Shown one piece after another: positions 14,149-20,602 of a stretch of DNA of 28,314 nucleotides; the first letter of the stretch is position 1; each line of letters opens with the position of its first letter. A program made the position numbers and the translations under genes. The notes beneath the pieces are model-generated. The model was not told where the DNA came from and searched no databases. It was given only the letters and a program-made list of their open reading frames with translations. The stretch comes from Dehalococcoidia bacterium. GTDB lineage: Bacteria; Chloroflexota; Dehalococcoidia; UBA2979. The stretch spans positions 1 to 28,314 of the forward strand of contig JALOAM010000022.1 in assembly GCA_023228765.1 (NCBI GenBank), written 5' to 3'.

Positions 14149-15102
14149 ATGACCACGACCGCGAACACCGACTACCTGGACGACATGCGCGCCTGCGCCG
14201 AGGCGATCGGCATGCCCGTCCCCGAGTACGTCCAGCCGGAGGACCGCTGGGTCCGCCTCAACGGTATCGACTTCCACTACCTCGACTGGGGCAACGCGCA
14301 CCTGCCGCCGCTCGTGCTGCTGCATGGTGGGTCGCTGACCGCCCACACCTGGGACATGGCGTGCCTCTGGCTCCGCCAGTACTACCACTGCATCGCCCCC
14401 GACCAGCGCGGGCATGGTGACACGGGGTGGACGCCCGACGACCAGATCGACGAGGACAACAGCGACCTGATGGCCGCGGACACCGCCGCCTTCATCGACT
14501 ACCTCGCGTACCCGCGGGTGATCCTCGCCGGGATGTCGATGGGCGGGATGAACTCGCTCCGCTATGCGCCCACGCACGCCGAGCGGCTGTACCGCCTCGT
14601 CATCGTGGACATCGCCCCCGTCACCATGCAGGCCGGCATCCTGGAGATGGAGGCCTTCCGCAAGGAGACGGAGACCATGCGCAACTTCGAGGACTTCCTC
14701 GAACGCGCCGTGAAGTTCAACCCGCAGCGCAAGCCGGCGCACCTGAAGTACTCGCTCCTCCACTCCCTGAAGCAGGTGGAGGACGGCTGGACCTGGAAGC
14801 AGGACCACCGCCGCCGCGCCGCCACCGAGTCGCTGACCGAGGAGGAGCAGCAGGCCGCGCGCGAGCAGCGCACCGCCGCCCTCTGGTCAGACGTCCGAGG
14901 CATCACCACCCCCGCGCTCCTCATGCGTGGCGAGATCAGCAAGATCCTCTCGAAGGAGGCCGCCGACGAGATGGTGGCCGCGATGGTGGACGCAGAGCAT
15001 GTGATGATCCCGGGCGCCACGCACTCCGTGCAGGGTGACAACCCGAAGGACTTCGCCCGGGAGCTCCACGAGTTCATCCAGCGCCGCGGCCTGGAGGACT
15101 AG
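14149..15102 (+). CDS. Alpha/beta-fold hydrolase (317 aa)
   Basis: Serine hydrolase of the alpha/beta superfamily, cytoplasmic, substrate unknown. The oxyanion-hole stretch is VLLHGGSLTAHTW (56-68). The nucleophile elbow is AGMSMGGMNS with Ser130, the acid is probably within the TTPALLMRGEISKIL segment, and the catalytic histidine is His292 in PGATHSVQ. DQRGHGDTGW (85-94) is the usual loop of the esterase and haloperoxidase groups. Residues 1-35 form an N-terminal extension before the first strand (RLNGIDFHYLDWG). A cap region (170-260) is helical and acidic. GGAGGACGCCACG precedes the ATG. Closest relatives could be epoxide-hydrolase-like or esterase enzymes; sequence alone does not separate them. 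Confidence 0.9.
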   Translation: MTTTANTDYLDDMRACAEAIGMPVPEYVQPEDRWVRLNGIDFHYLDWGNAHLPPLVLLHGGSLTAHTWDMACLWLRQYYHCIAPDQRGHGDTGWTPDDQIDEDNSDLMAADTAAFIDYLAYPRVILAGMSMGGMNSLRYAPTHAERLYRLVIVDIAPVTMQAGILEMEAFRKETETMRNFEDFLERAVKFNPQRKPAHLKYSLLHSLKQVEDGWTWKQDHRRRAATESLTEEEQQAAREQRTAALWSDVRGITTPALLMRGEISKILSKEAADEMVAAMVDAEHVMIPGATHSVQGDNPKDFARELHEFIQRRGLED

Positions 15103-15111
15103 GCGGTCTAC

Positions 15112-15153
15112 CTCGGCACCCTCCCCCTCGCGGGGAGGGTTGGCGTGGGGGAG
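15112..15153. repeat. Copy of the intergenic palindromic repeat
   Basis: CACCCTCCCCCTCGCGGGG then AGGGTTGGCGTGGGGG, just after the alpha/beta hydrolase stop. The stem CCCCTCGCGGGG is degenerate. Confidence 0.65.
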
Positions 15154-15292
15154 TGCGTTGCTCGTGCAGTAGCAGCGTTCGAGCGCTTGTTTTCGGTCCC
15201 CTCGTTGCTTCGAAGGGGTGGTCCGAGGGGCCGGGCTGCGCTCGGTCGGGATGGCTCAGGCGTTCGTCGTCCGGCCTACTGCCGGAGCGACG

Positions 15293-15547
15293 CTAGTCGT
15301 CGCGGGTCGTCTCGGCCTCGGGCGTCGCGCCCTCGGCCAGGGGCCGCTGCAGGATGTAGTAGGCCGTCTCCGGACGGGCCAGGTGCTGGATGCCGGAGAC
15401 CGCCCACCCTTCCTTGCCCAGCGCCGACAGGTACCGGGCAATGAAGGACGTGCGATGTTCACCGCTCTTGCGGATGAACTCCACGCCGTCGCGACTGATG
15501 CGCCCACGCGTGTCCACGTAGGCCACCGAATACTCAATCTGGTCCAT
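15293..15547 (-). CDS. DUF4177-like small protein (84 aa)
   Basis: Small soluble protein with the layout of DUF4177: an N-terminal strand (IEYSVAYVD), a polar loop, a helix (HRTSFIARYLSALGKEGW) and a final strand (TAYYILQRPL). LNxxGxEGWxVS-type logic is visible in SALGKEGWAVSGIQHLARPE. Function unknown in the family. GGAGG 6 nt upstream of ATG 15547 supports the start. The same frame stays open for 82 codons further upstream (to 15793) with rather coding-like sequence (SPGVQLLLDEWRLAM), so a longer N-terminus cannot be excluded. An SOS-type operator lies about 300 bp upstream. Confidence 0.65.
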   Translation of the reverse strand: MDQIEYSVAYVDTRGRISRDGVEFIRKSGEHRTSFIARYLSALGKEGWAVSGIQHLARPETAYYILQRPLAEGATPEAETTRDD

Positions 15548-15620
15548 CGCTAACCTCCACTCGTCGAGGAGTAGCTGGACGCCTGGGCTGATCCACCGCC
15601 CGCCCTCGTGCGTTCCGGAC

Positions 15621-15824
15621 TCAGCGGGCTCCGCGATCCGTCTTGTCGAACCGGCGCGGGCCGGCAGCTCGCCGGGACCGTCGAGGATGAATGCGGCCCG
15701 CCCGCTCGGAGGTCCTCGGCCTCCCCGGGGCGGCGACCGGACGCAGCCGGCCTGTATCCAGTGTGCCACGGCCGAGGGCGATCGGCGCATCACCCTTCCG
15801 AGGGATCTTCGCGTCCTGCGCCAT
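15621..15824 (-). CDS. Possible small basic protein downstream of an SOS-type box (67 aa)
   Basis: Minus-strand ORF with ATG at 15824, preceded by GAGG at 5 nt. The beginning (MAQDAKIPRKGDAPIALGRG) looks coding, but the C-terminal half is arginine-rich with poor third-position bias and may be out of frame: it could shift into the longer frame that leads to the DUF4177-like gene. The LexA-type box at 15844-15857 lies directly upstream. Treat as an uncertain ORF or a decayed gene. Confidence 0.25.
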   Translation of the reverse strand: MAQDAKIPRKGDAPIALGRGTLDTGRLRPVAAPGRPRTSERAGRIHPRRSRRAAGPRRFDKTDRGAR

Positions 15825-15831
15825 CGCTACC

Positions 15832-15860
15832 TCGACAGGTATCAGAACAGACGTTCTACT
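15832..15860 (+). promoter_or_regulatory. LexA-type SOS box within a promoter
   Basis: AGAAC-AGAC-GTTCT at 15844-15857 is a 5-bp-arm palindrome of the GAAC-N4-GTTC type used by Gram-positive and green non-sulphur LexA proteins. On the plus strand it sits between TCGACA (15832-15837) and TCTACT (15855-15860), 17 bp apart, so LexA bound there would block transcription towards the gene at 15943. It also lies just upstream of the minus-strand ORF at 15824. An AT-richer pocket surrounds it. Confidence 0.6.
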
Positions 15861-15942
15861 CATGCCCACAGGGGTACTGACGACATCGCGGGCGCGCTCA
15901 CCCCAACCGGGGAGCGCCATCACCTGGCGAGGAGGCAGCGGC

Positions 15943-16521
15943 ATGAGCACCGTGGACGTGAACGAACTCGAACTCGAAGCCCTCGAGGCACAGACCGCGC
16001 CCGAGGACGACGAGGGCTTCGCCCCCGACCCGTTCGACGACCAGCTCGACCACGAACGGGAAGAACGCGGGGGCGACTACCTCTCCGACGACGGGGACGC
16101 CCTCCCGGACGAAGTGCGCGCCGAGCTGGAGGCGCTCGCCTCCGAGGAGTTCGACGACGGCACCTCCGCGCTGGAGTCCGCCCTCGCGGAGGCACAGCGC
16201 GAGCTGGCGCGGCAGCGCAACCTCACCCGCCAGGCCGTCGCGCGCTTCCGGGACGCCCTCCTCGCCGCCGAGCCGGAGCTCCCGCCCGACCTCATCGCCG
16301 GTGACACGCTGGAGGAGGTCGAAGCCAGCGCGGAGTCGGCGCGCCAGGCCGTCCAGCGTATCCGCGAACGCGTGGCCGCCGCGGAGCCGCCTCCCGAGCG
16401 CCCTCGCGGCTTCCCGGTTGGCGCCCCTGCGCGCTCCTCGGAGCGTGGCCACCCCCGCGGTCGAGAGTCGATGAGCGCCCACGAGAAGATCGCGGCGGGC
16501 CTGCAGGAGCGACTGATCTAG
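15943..16521 (+). CDS. Acidic coiled-coil protein, phage-scaffold-like (192 aa)
   Basis: No enzyme domain is visible. Residues 1-60 are strongly acidic (ELELEALEAQTAPEDDEGF); 68-125 form a long charged helix predicted as coiled coil (LESALAEAQRELARQRN); AEPELPPDLIAGDTLEEVEA (111-130) then a second helix (AESARQAVQRIRERVAA) and a basic-proline tail ending with MSAHEKIAAGLQERLI. The acidic start, helix and LPPDLI.GDTLEEV/ARQAVQRIRER pattern resemble phage head-scaffolding proteins in high-GC genomes, but no capsid or portal gene is near. GAGGAGG 8 nt before ATG 15943 supports the start. Its upstream SOS-type box suggests DNA-damage induction. Function otherwise unknown. Confidence 0.7.
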   Translation: MSTVDVNELELEALEAQTAPEDDEGFAPDPFDDQLDHEREERGGDYLSDDGDALPDEVRAELEALASEEFDDGTSALESALAEAQRELARQRNLTRQAVARFRDALLAAEPELPPDLIAGDTLEEVEASAESARQAVQRIRERVAAAEPPPERPRGFPVGAPARSSERGHPRGRESMSAHEKIAAGLQERLI

Positions 16522-16540
16522 CGCGGGTCCCCTCTCCGCT

Positions 16541-16587
16541 TCTGACCCCCTCGCCCGTGAAGCGGGAGAGGGCGGGGGTGAGGGTCT
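16541..16587. repeat. Copy of the intergenic palindromic repeat
   Basis: TCTGACCCCCTCGCCCGTG then AAGCGGGAGAGGGCGGGGGTG, ending in TCTGCTC. One of three copies in the 328-bp gap before the DUF2087 gene, which otherwise holds no recognisable gene. Confidence 0.85.
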
Positions 16588-16640
16588 GCTCTGGCGACTG
16601 CGCACGACGCCCTCAAACGCTCCGAGTGCATCACCATCCC

Positions 16641-16690
16641 TCCGCCTCCGACCCCCTCTCCCGGTTTCGGGAGAGGGTTGGGGTGAGGGC
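16641..16690. repeat. Copy of the intergenic palindromic repeat, left half of an inverted pair
   Basis: Core CTCTCCCGGTTTCGGGAGAG is a perfect hairpin (GTTTC loop region), followed by GGTTGGGGTGAGGG. The next copy at 16741-16780 is inverted. Confidence 0.85.
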
Positions 16691-16740
16691 CCCTTCCGCA
16701 ACTGCGGCGCGCTTCGAGCGAGGCGGTAGTAGCCGGAATG

Positions 16741-16780
16741 GCCCTCACCCCCGGCCCCTCTCCCGAAACCGGGAGAGGGG
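16741..16780. repeat. Inverted copy of the intergenic palindromic repeat
   Basis: Reads GCCCTCACCCCCGG then CCTCTCCCGAAACCGGGAGAGG. Together with 16641-16690 it forms a larger inverted repeat with about 50 bp between, as in BIME-type clusters. Confidence 0.8.
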
Positions 16781-16849
16781 AGACGGAACGGGAGAGGGGA
16801 GGGGGAATGAGAGCGGCGAGTTGGCGGCTGGGCAGTCCCGAAGGCGACC

Positions 16850-17188
16850 TCAACTCCTCGGGGCGTCTGAGCGCTTCCAGTACGCGGAGCCATCTCGCTT
16901 CCGTGCGAGGACGCCGAGGTCCACGAGCTCCCGACGGATGCGCGCCGGATCGTGGAACGCGTGCAGCTCCTCCAGCATCGTGCCGAGCTCGACCTCGTTC
17001 CACGTCACGCCGTCCTCGATCTGCGCGGCGATGTGGTCGAGCACCAGCAGTTGCTGTGCCCGCCGCACGGGCCAGCGCGCTACCCGCCCGCGGTCGTCCA
17101 GCAGGCGGTCGAGGATCCTCGCACGCTTGCGGAGCGCCACCATGGGGTCGTCGGGCATCGGGTCGGTGGATTCGGGTCGTTGGGTCAT
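16850..17188 (-). CDS. DUF2087-family protein (112 aa)
   Basis: The C-terminal part carries the DUF2087 pattern: WNEVELGTMLEELHAFHDPARIRRELVDLGVLARKRDGSAYW (about residues 63-104), where the ReLVd.g.l.R..dgs.Y sequence is the family hallmark; these domains look like winged helices and are found alone or at the C-terminus of regulators. The first half contains ILDRLLDDRGRVARWPVRRAQQLLVLDHIA. Possible DNA-binding regulator. ATG 17188 is chosen because CACACT on the minus strand ends 6 nt before it; the frame continues far upstream but only as a shadow. It is divergent from the 17225 gene with 36 bp between starts, so their promoters overlap and it may regulate that locus. Confidence 0.75.
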   Translation of the reverse strand: MTQRPESTDPMPDDPMVALRKRARILDRLLDDRGRVARWPVRRAQQLLVLDHIAAQIEDGVTWNEVELGTMLEELHAFHDPARIRRELVDLGVLARKRDGSAYWKRSDAPRS

Positions 17189-17194
17189 GCATCC

Positions 17195-17217
17195 AGTGTG
17201 GCGGACATCGGTAGGAT
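17195..17217. promoter_or_regulatory. Overlapping divergent leaderless promoters
   Basis: CACACT on the minus strand (17200-17195) ends 6 nt before ATG 17188, and TAGGAT on the plus strand (17212-17217) ends 7 nt before ATG 17225. Only 11 bp separate the two -10-like elements, so both cannot be occupied together. Confidence 0.45.
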
Positions 17218-17224
17218 GCGCCTC

Positions 17225-17566
17225 ATGCCGCCCGCTCCGAGTCAGTACCACGGTCCGGTCGAGGACCTCGTCGCGCACTTCGAAGGCGAGGGGTTCGAGG
17301 TGGTCGAGCGGACGCCGGGCGAGGTGGCGATGGTCCGGCACAATCCGTGGAGCTCGCACATCCTGGGGGTGCTGGTGGGGGCGATCGGAGGAGCGCTGAA
17401 CCCCTCGCCGCGGCGTCAGCGGCTCTGGCTCCACGTCGATACGGATGGTCAGGCAGTCGTCAGGCACTACTCTCGGCCTCCTCTGAGGGCGCACCCGCAC
17501 CTGGTGGGTGGGCGGAACGTGGCCCGAACGATCCCTACCGTCGGGTACGGCCATCGCATAGCTTGA
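17225..17566 (+). CDS. Hypothetical protein with one hydrophobic patch (113 aa)
   Basis: I do not recognise the family. An N-terminal amphipathic part (GPVEDLVAHFEGEGFEVVERT) is followed by a short hydrophobic stretch ILGVLVGAIGGAL (about 49-61), then strand-like LWLHVDTDGQAVVRHY and a basic His/Arg tail. It may be a membrane-associated or small secreted factor; no signal peptide is obvious. ATG 17225 is favoured over the in-frame ATG at 17216 because TAGGAT would overlap the latter. The large eCIS-cargo-like gene begins 31 bp downstream, so co-transcription is likely. Confidence 0.6.
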   Translation: MPPAPSQYHGPVEDLVAHFEGEGFEVVERTPGEVAMVRHNPWSSHILGVLVGAIGGALNPSPRRQRLWLHVDTDGQAVVRHYSRPPLRAHPHLVGGRNVARTIPTVGYGHRIA

Positions 17567-17597
17567 GCGTCTACCGGTGGCTGTTCCGAGGGGTCGG

Positions 17598-19448
17598 ATG
17601 GCTCGCGCACGCACTCATGTCCACCAGCAACCGTCTGGCGGCGATAACGCGCACCGCGCTACGGCGTCGGGGCCGGTCGCGCGTCGGTTGCCGGATGTCC
17701 GTACCGCGGGCATGGCCCCGCAGCAGATGCTCGCCCTCCAGTCGGTCGCGGGGAATGCCGCCGCGCGCCGCGTGAAGGCCTCCGCGGATACGCCCGACGG
17801 GCCGCAGCGGCTGTGGAGCGGCAAGGAGTTCGCCGACAAGACGAACGAGGGCGCCCTGGTCGCAAAGAGCGAGGCGCAGAAGGCTGTCATGCAGCTGCTG
17901 ACCGCCTACTACGCGCTGCCCACGCCGAAGAACAAGCCGACCGCCGAGCACGCGAACATGCTCGCGCAGCTGAAGGCGTCCGCGGAGCTGTGGATCGCGG
18001 ACCACACCACCACGCTCGACGGTGAGACGTCCGAGGACCCCAAGCGCATCAAGCGCATGCAGGGGTTCAAGGACTTCATCACCAACATCGACGCCGAGTT
18101 CGCCCTCGTGAAGAACGTGCTGGGCGAGGCGTTCACGCCGGAGATCACCGGGGAGCACAAGGCCTACCAGAAGCTTCGCGACCACTACAAGGGTTCCGCG
18201 GACTCCATGTTCGTGAAGGCCTCCGCGCTCCTCGACAAGGCGGTGAGCGCGCCCGGCGACTCCGCCAGCCTCGAGGTTGAGTTCGAGATCCCCGTCGACC
18301 CGTCCGGCGTCGGCTTCATCGGCGGCCGCCTCTCCATCGAGGCGGAGAAGGACGACGACGGGATGATCAAGGCCCGCACGGAGATGGTGGTCACCGGCGG
18401 CGCCAACATCGGCGTGGCGAAGGTGAAGGCCGAGCTGGGCGGGTACATCGAGGCCCAGGCCGCCACCGCCGCCGACGTCATGAACCTCTACTCGTACGGC
18501 CTCTACCGCCGCTTCCGCGAGTCGAAGGCGATCCCGCGCGAGGTCGCGAACTACATGTGGGGCGGCCAGACCTCGCAGCACGGCTACAACAAGGCCGAGG
18601 CCTGGTCCCGCGCGCTGGAGGTGCGGCTGTTCCAGGCGCTGCCGGACGTCGACCCGAACGACCCCAAGTACAAGTCGATGCCGCGCTCGAAGGCGAAGGA
18701 AGCGATCGACGCCGACCAGGCCGCCGTCGAGGCATCCCGCGAGCGCGTCAAGAACACCTATATCGAGACGGGCGGCGTGGTCGCCGGCAAGGGGGAGATC
18801 GGTATCTCCGACCTCGTCGAGATGGAGATCGGGGTCACCTACACCGCCGGCAAGAAGATCACGGCGGAGTCTCTGCAGGCCGCCAAGGGCGGCGCGGGCG
18901 CGAAGAACAGCGGCGGCCTCACCGGCCGGGGCGCGCAGAAGAACCTGGGCGAGGACACCTCCTCGGTCTCCTTCGAAGCCAGCGTCACCGTCGGTTCCTT
19001 CGAGGTCGGGTTCGAGGTCAGTAAGTCCGGCGCGGACCTGGAGATCTCCTTCGACGCCGAGGGCAAGATCCCGGCGGACCTGCTGGGCGGCTCTGCCGCG
19101 TGGCTCGCCAGCATCGGGCTTTCGTTGAACAAGTTCGTGAAGTCCGTCAAGGCCGCGAAGGACGACGAGGTCATGGGCCCGATCGTCGCGTTCGGCGGCC
19201 TCCAGAAGGCGCTCTACGGGCCGATCATCGAAGGCGCGATCGCCGGCAAGGGCCCCACCCCGGGTGCGGTGGGCCTCGGCATCTCGATGAGTGCAGAGCG
19301 CGAGGACGGCAACTGGACCGGCTCGATCGAGATCAGGCACATCCAGTCGCTGAGCTTCGAGCCACCCATCGGCTTGAAGGTGGAGCTCGAGAAGTCCTCT
19401 CGCCTCGGCGCGCTCGAGTACAGCGGCGGCCAGTGGACGCTCAAGTAA
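17598..19448 (+). CDS. Large eCIS-cargo-like protein with N-terminal LQxxAGNxA motif (616 aa)
   Basis: Residues 1-40 are polar and disordered-looking (MARARTHVHQQPSGGD). MLALQSVAGNAAARRV (44-59) matches the short motif found near the N-terminus of proteins encoded with extracellular contractile injection systems, including many DUF4157 proteins, where it is thought to mark cargo or tail-associated proteins. No HExxH metallopeptidase of DUF4157 is present. Residues 70-200 are helical (SEAQKAVMQLLTAYYAL); 220-290 is beta-like (LEVEFEIPVDPSGVGFIGG); then YGLYRRFRESKAIPREVANYMWGG (about 300-323), NTYIETGGVVAGKGEIGISD (about 390-409) and repeated SVSFEASVTVGSFEVGFEVS strands towards the C-terminus. 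No known toxin domain is recognised. GAGGGG 4 nt before ATG 17598 supports the start; no eCIS structural gene is in the window. Confidence 0.7.
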   Translation: MARARTHVHQQPSGGDNAHRATASGPVARRLPDVRTAGMAPQQMLALQSVAGNAAARRVKASADTPDGPQRLWSGKEFADKTNEGALVAKSEAQKAVMQLLTAYYALPTPKNKPTAEHANMLAQLKASAELWIADHTTTLDGETSEDPKRIKRMQGFKDFITNIDAEFALVKNVLGEAFTPEITGEHKAYQKLRDHYKGSADSMFVKASALLDKAVSAPGDSASLEVEFEIPVDPSGVGFIGGRLSIEAEKDDDGMIKARTEMVVTGGANIGVAKVKAELGGYIEAQAATAADVMNLYSYGLYRRFRESKAIPREVANYMWGGQTSQHGYNKAEAWSRALEVRLFQALPDVDPNDPKYKSMPRSKAKEAIDADQAAVEASRERVKNTYIETGGVVAGKGEIGISDLVEMEIGVTYTAGKKITAESLQAAKGGAGAKNSGGLTGRGAQKNLGEDTSSVSFEASVTVGSFEVGFEVSKSGADLEISFDAEGKIPADLLGGSAAWLASIGLSLNKFVKSVKAAKDDEVMGPIVAFGGLQKALYGPIIEGAIAGKGPTPGAVGLGISMSAEREDGNWTGSIEIRHIQSLSFEPPIGLKVELEKSSRLGALEYSGGQWTLK

Positions 19449-19472
19449 CCGCCGCCCGTCCCGTTCGGCAGG

Positions 19473-19478
19473 TACGCT
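19473..19478 (+). promoter_or_regulatory. Leaderless -10 of the 19485 gene
   Basis: TACGCT ends 6 nt before ATG 19485, only 24 bp after the stop of the large gene, so the 163-aa protein may have its own transcript as well as read-through. Confidence 0.4.
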
Positions 19479-19484
19479 GAAGCC

Positions 19485-19976
19485 ATGGCGCCCCACACCG
19501 TCGACGACCTGCTCACGCTCCACGAGCCGAACACGTACGAGTTCCGCGTGATCTTCGTGTCCGTGAGCCACACCGGAGGTGGCGCGGCACCCCTCGACGT
19601 CCGCATCACGGTCGACCTCGGCTGGGACGCCTACGACCGTTCCATTGCCACGTTCCAGCTCTTCCACTGCCCGCCCGACGTCTGCGGCGACGGCCCCGAG
19701 GGCGGACTGATCGAGGGCAAGCGCGTCCGCGTCGAGGCCCGCCTGGACGACGCGCTCGCCCGCGAGCACTTCGCTGATGCGGATGCCGAGGCCGTCGCGT
19801 CCCGCCTCATCGAGCTGAGCGACAGCGACCCCCAGCATGCCCTCCTCGAGACCGAGGCCTGGTTCGCGCTCACCGTCACGCAGGCCCTCGACCTCCCGCC
19901 GGACGCCCCCGAAGGCGCGGCCCTCCGCGAGGGCTACCGCACCACCTGGGCCGGCGCCCCGAAGGTCGCTCGGTAG
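19485..19976 (+). CDS. Hypothetical acidic protein next to the eCIS-cargo-like gene (163 aa)
   Basis: Not recognised. The first 60 residues alternate like beta strands (TYEFRVIFVSVSHTGGG then LDVRITVDLGWDAYD), with two cysteines in HCPPDVCGDG (about 63-72), followed by an acidic helical part (ADADAEAVASRLIELSDSDPQHALLETEAWF). No signal peptide or membrane span. Position just behind the large gene suggests an accessory, chaperone or immunity role, which is only inference. GC-rich third positions argue that it is real. Stop is followed after 8 bp by a palindromic repeat copy. Confidence 0.65.
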   Translation: MAPHTVDDLLTLHEPNTYEFRVIFVSVSHTGGGAAPLDVRITVDLGWDAYDRSIATFQLFHCPPDVCGDGPEGGLIEGKRVRVEARLDDALAREHFADADAEAVASRLIELSDSDPQHALLETEAWFALTVTQALDLPPDAPEGAALREGYRTTWAGAPKVAR

Positions 19977-19983
19977 GCACCCC

Positions 19984-20036
19984 TCCGGTTCCGACCCCCT
20001 CGCCCGCGCAGCGGGAGAGGGTTGGGGTGAGGGTCT
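19984..20036. repeat. Copy of the intergenic palindromic repeat
   Basis: CCTCCGGTTCCGACCCCC, then CGCCCGCGCAGCGGGAGAGG and TTGGGGTGAGGGTCTGTTC. The loop is GCA instead of GAA. It fills the gap between the 19485 and hemerythrin-like genes. Confidence 0.85.
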
Positions 20037-20085
20037 GTTCCGCGCGCCGCGAGACATCTCGCCACTCCCGGACCGCCGCCTTTCC

Positions 20086-20091
20086 TACACT
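20086..20091 (+). promoter_or_regulatory. Leaderless -10 of the hemerythrin-like gene
   Basis: TACACT ends 7 nt before ATG 20099. The identical hexamer occurs before the minus-strand genes at 23413 and 8881. Confidence 0.5.
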
Positions 20092-20098
20092 TGAGTGC

Positions 20099-20587
20099 AT
20101 GGAACGAGATCCCCGGCTCCTTCGGCTCTCTCGCGAACACCACCACGCGCTGGTGCTCTCGCTGCGCATCGAGCGCGAGCTACCGGGGGCCGGGGTCACG
20201 GAGATGCAGGCGCTCTACGCGGACCTCGTGCGGTTCTGGAACGGCGGCCTGCAGCCGCACTTCTCCTGCGAGGACGAGTGCATGCTCGCGCGCCTCGCGA
20301 GTCGCGCCGACCCCGGGCTGCGCCTCGCCGGGCGCCTCCAGCGTGACCACCGGGAGCTCGAGGGCCTCGTGGACGCGATGGCCAGCGCGCGGATGCCAGA
20401 TGACCGGCGAGACGCGATGGGGCGCTTCGGGATCCAGCTGCGCGACCACATCCGCTGGGAGGAACGCGAGCTGTTCGAGTGGCTCCAGAGCCAGCTCGGC
20501 GAGGAGGATCTCGACGCCATCGGTGCGTACATCGAGGAGCACCTGCCGGCCGAGCCGCTTGCCTGTCCGATGCCTCACGATCCGTAG
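20099..20587 (+). CDS. Hemerythrin HHE-domain protein (162 aa)
   Basis: Four-helix bundle with a non-heme di-iron centre, which in relatives binds O2 or NO or acts in iron and redox sensing. Helix 1 contains the REHHHALVLSLRIER motif (12-26, His14-16), helix 2 HFSCEDECML (54-63, ligands His54 and Glu58), helix 3 QRDHRELEGLVDAM (81-94, His84), helix 4 LRDHIRWEERELFEWL (114-129, His117 and Glu121/122). All expected ligands are present. Leaderless promoter TACACT before ATG 20099. The C-terminal tail (PAEPLACPMPH) carries a cysteine. The CorA gene is convergent, 15 bp away. Confidence 0.88.
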   Translation: MERDPRLLRLSREHHHALVLSLRIERELPGAGVTEMQALYADLVRFWNGGLQPHFSCEDECMLARLASRADPGLRLAGRLQRDHRELEGLVDAMASARMPDDRRDAMGRFGIQLRDHIRWEERELFEWLQSQLGEEDLDAIGAYIEEHLPAEPLACPMPHDP

Positions 20588-20602
20588 GGGCCTCGGCGTC
20601 GA

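Noticed and set aside
15844..15857. SOS-type box as possible chance palindrome
   Set aside because: Not rejected outright, but 10-bp palindromic identity could occur by chance in 28 kb; the promoter placement and the presence of lexA raise the odds, so it is kept as a finding.
17571..20057. 828-aa antisense reading frame spanning the eCIS-cargo-like and 163-aa genes
   Set aside because: The frame is an artefact of GC-rich codon usage. Its translation is an Arg/Leu/Gly-rich shadow with no motif, and the opposite strand has leaders, promoters and proper domains.
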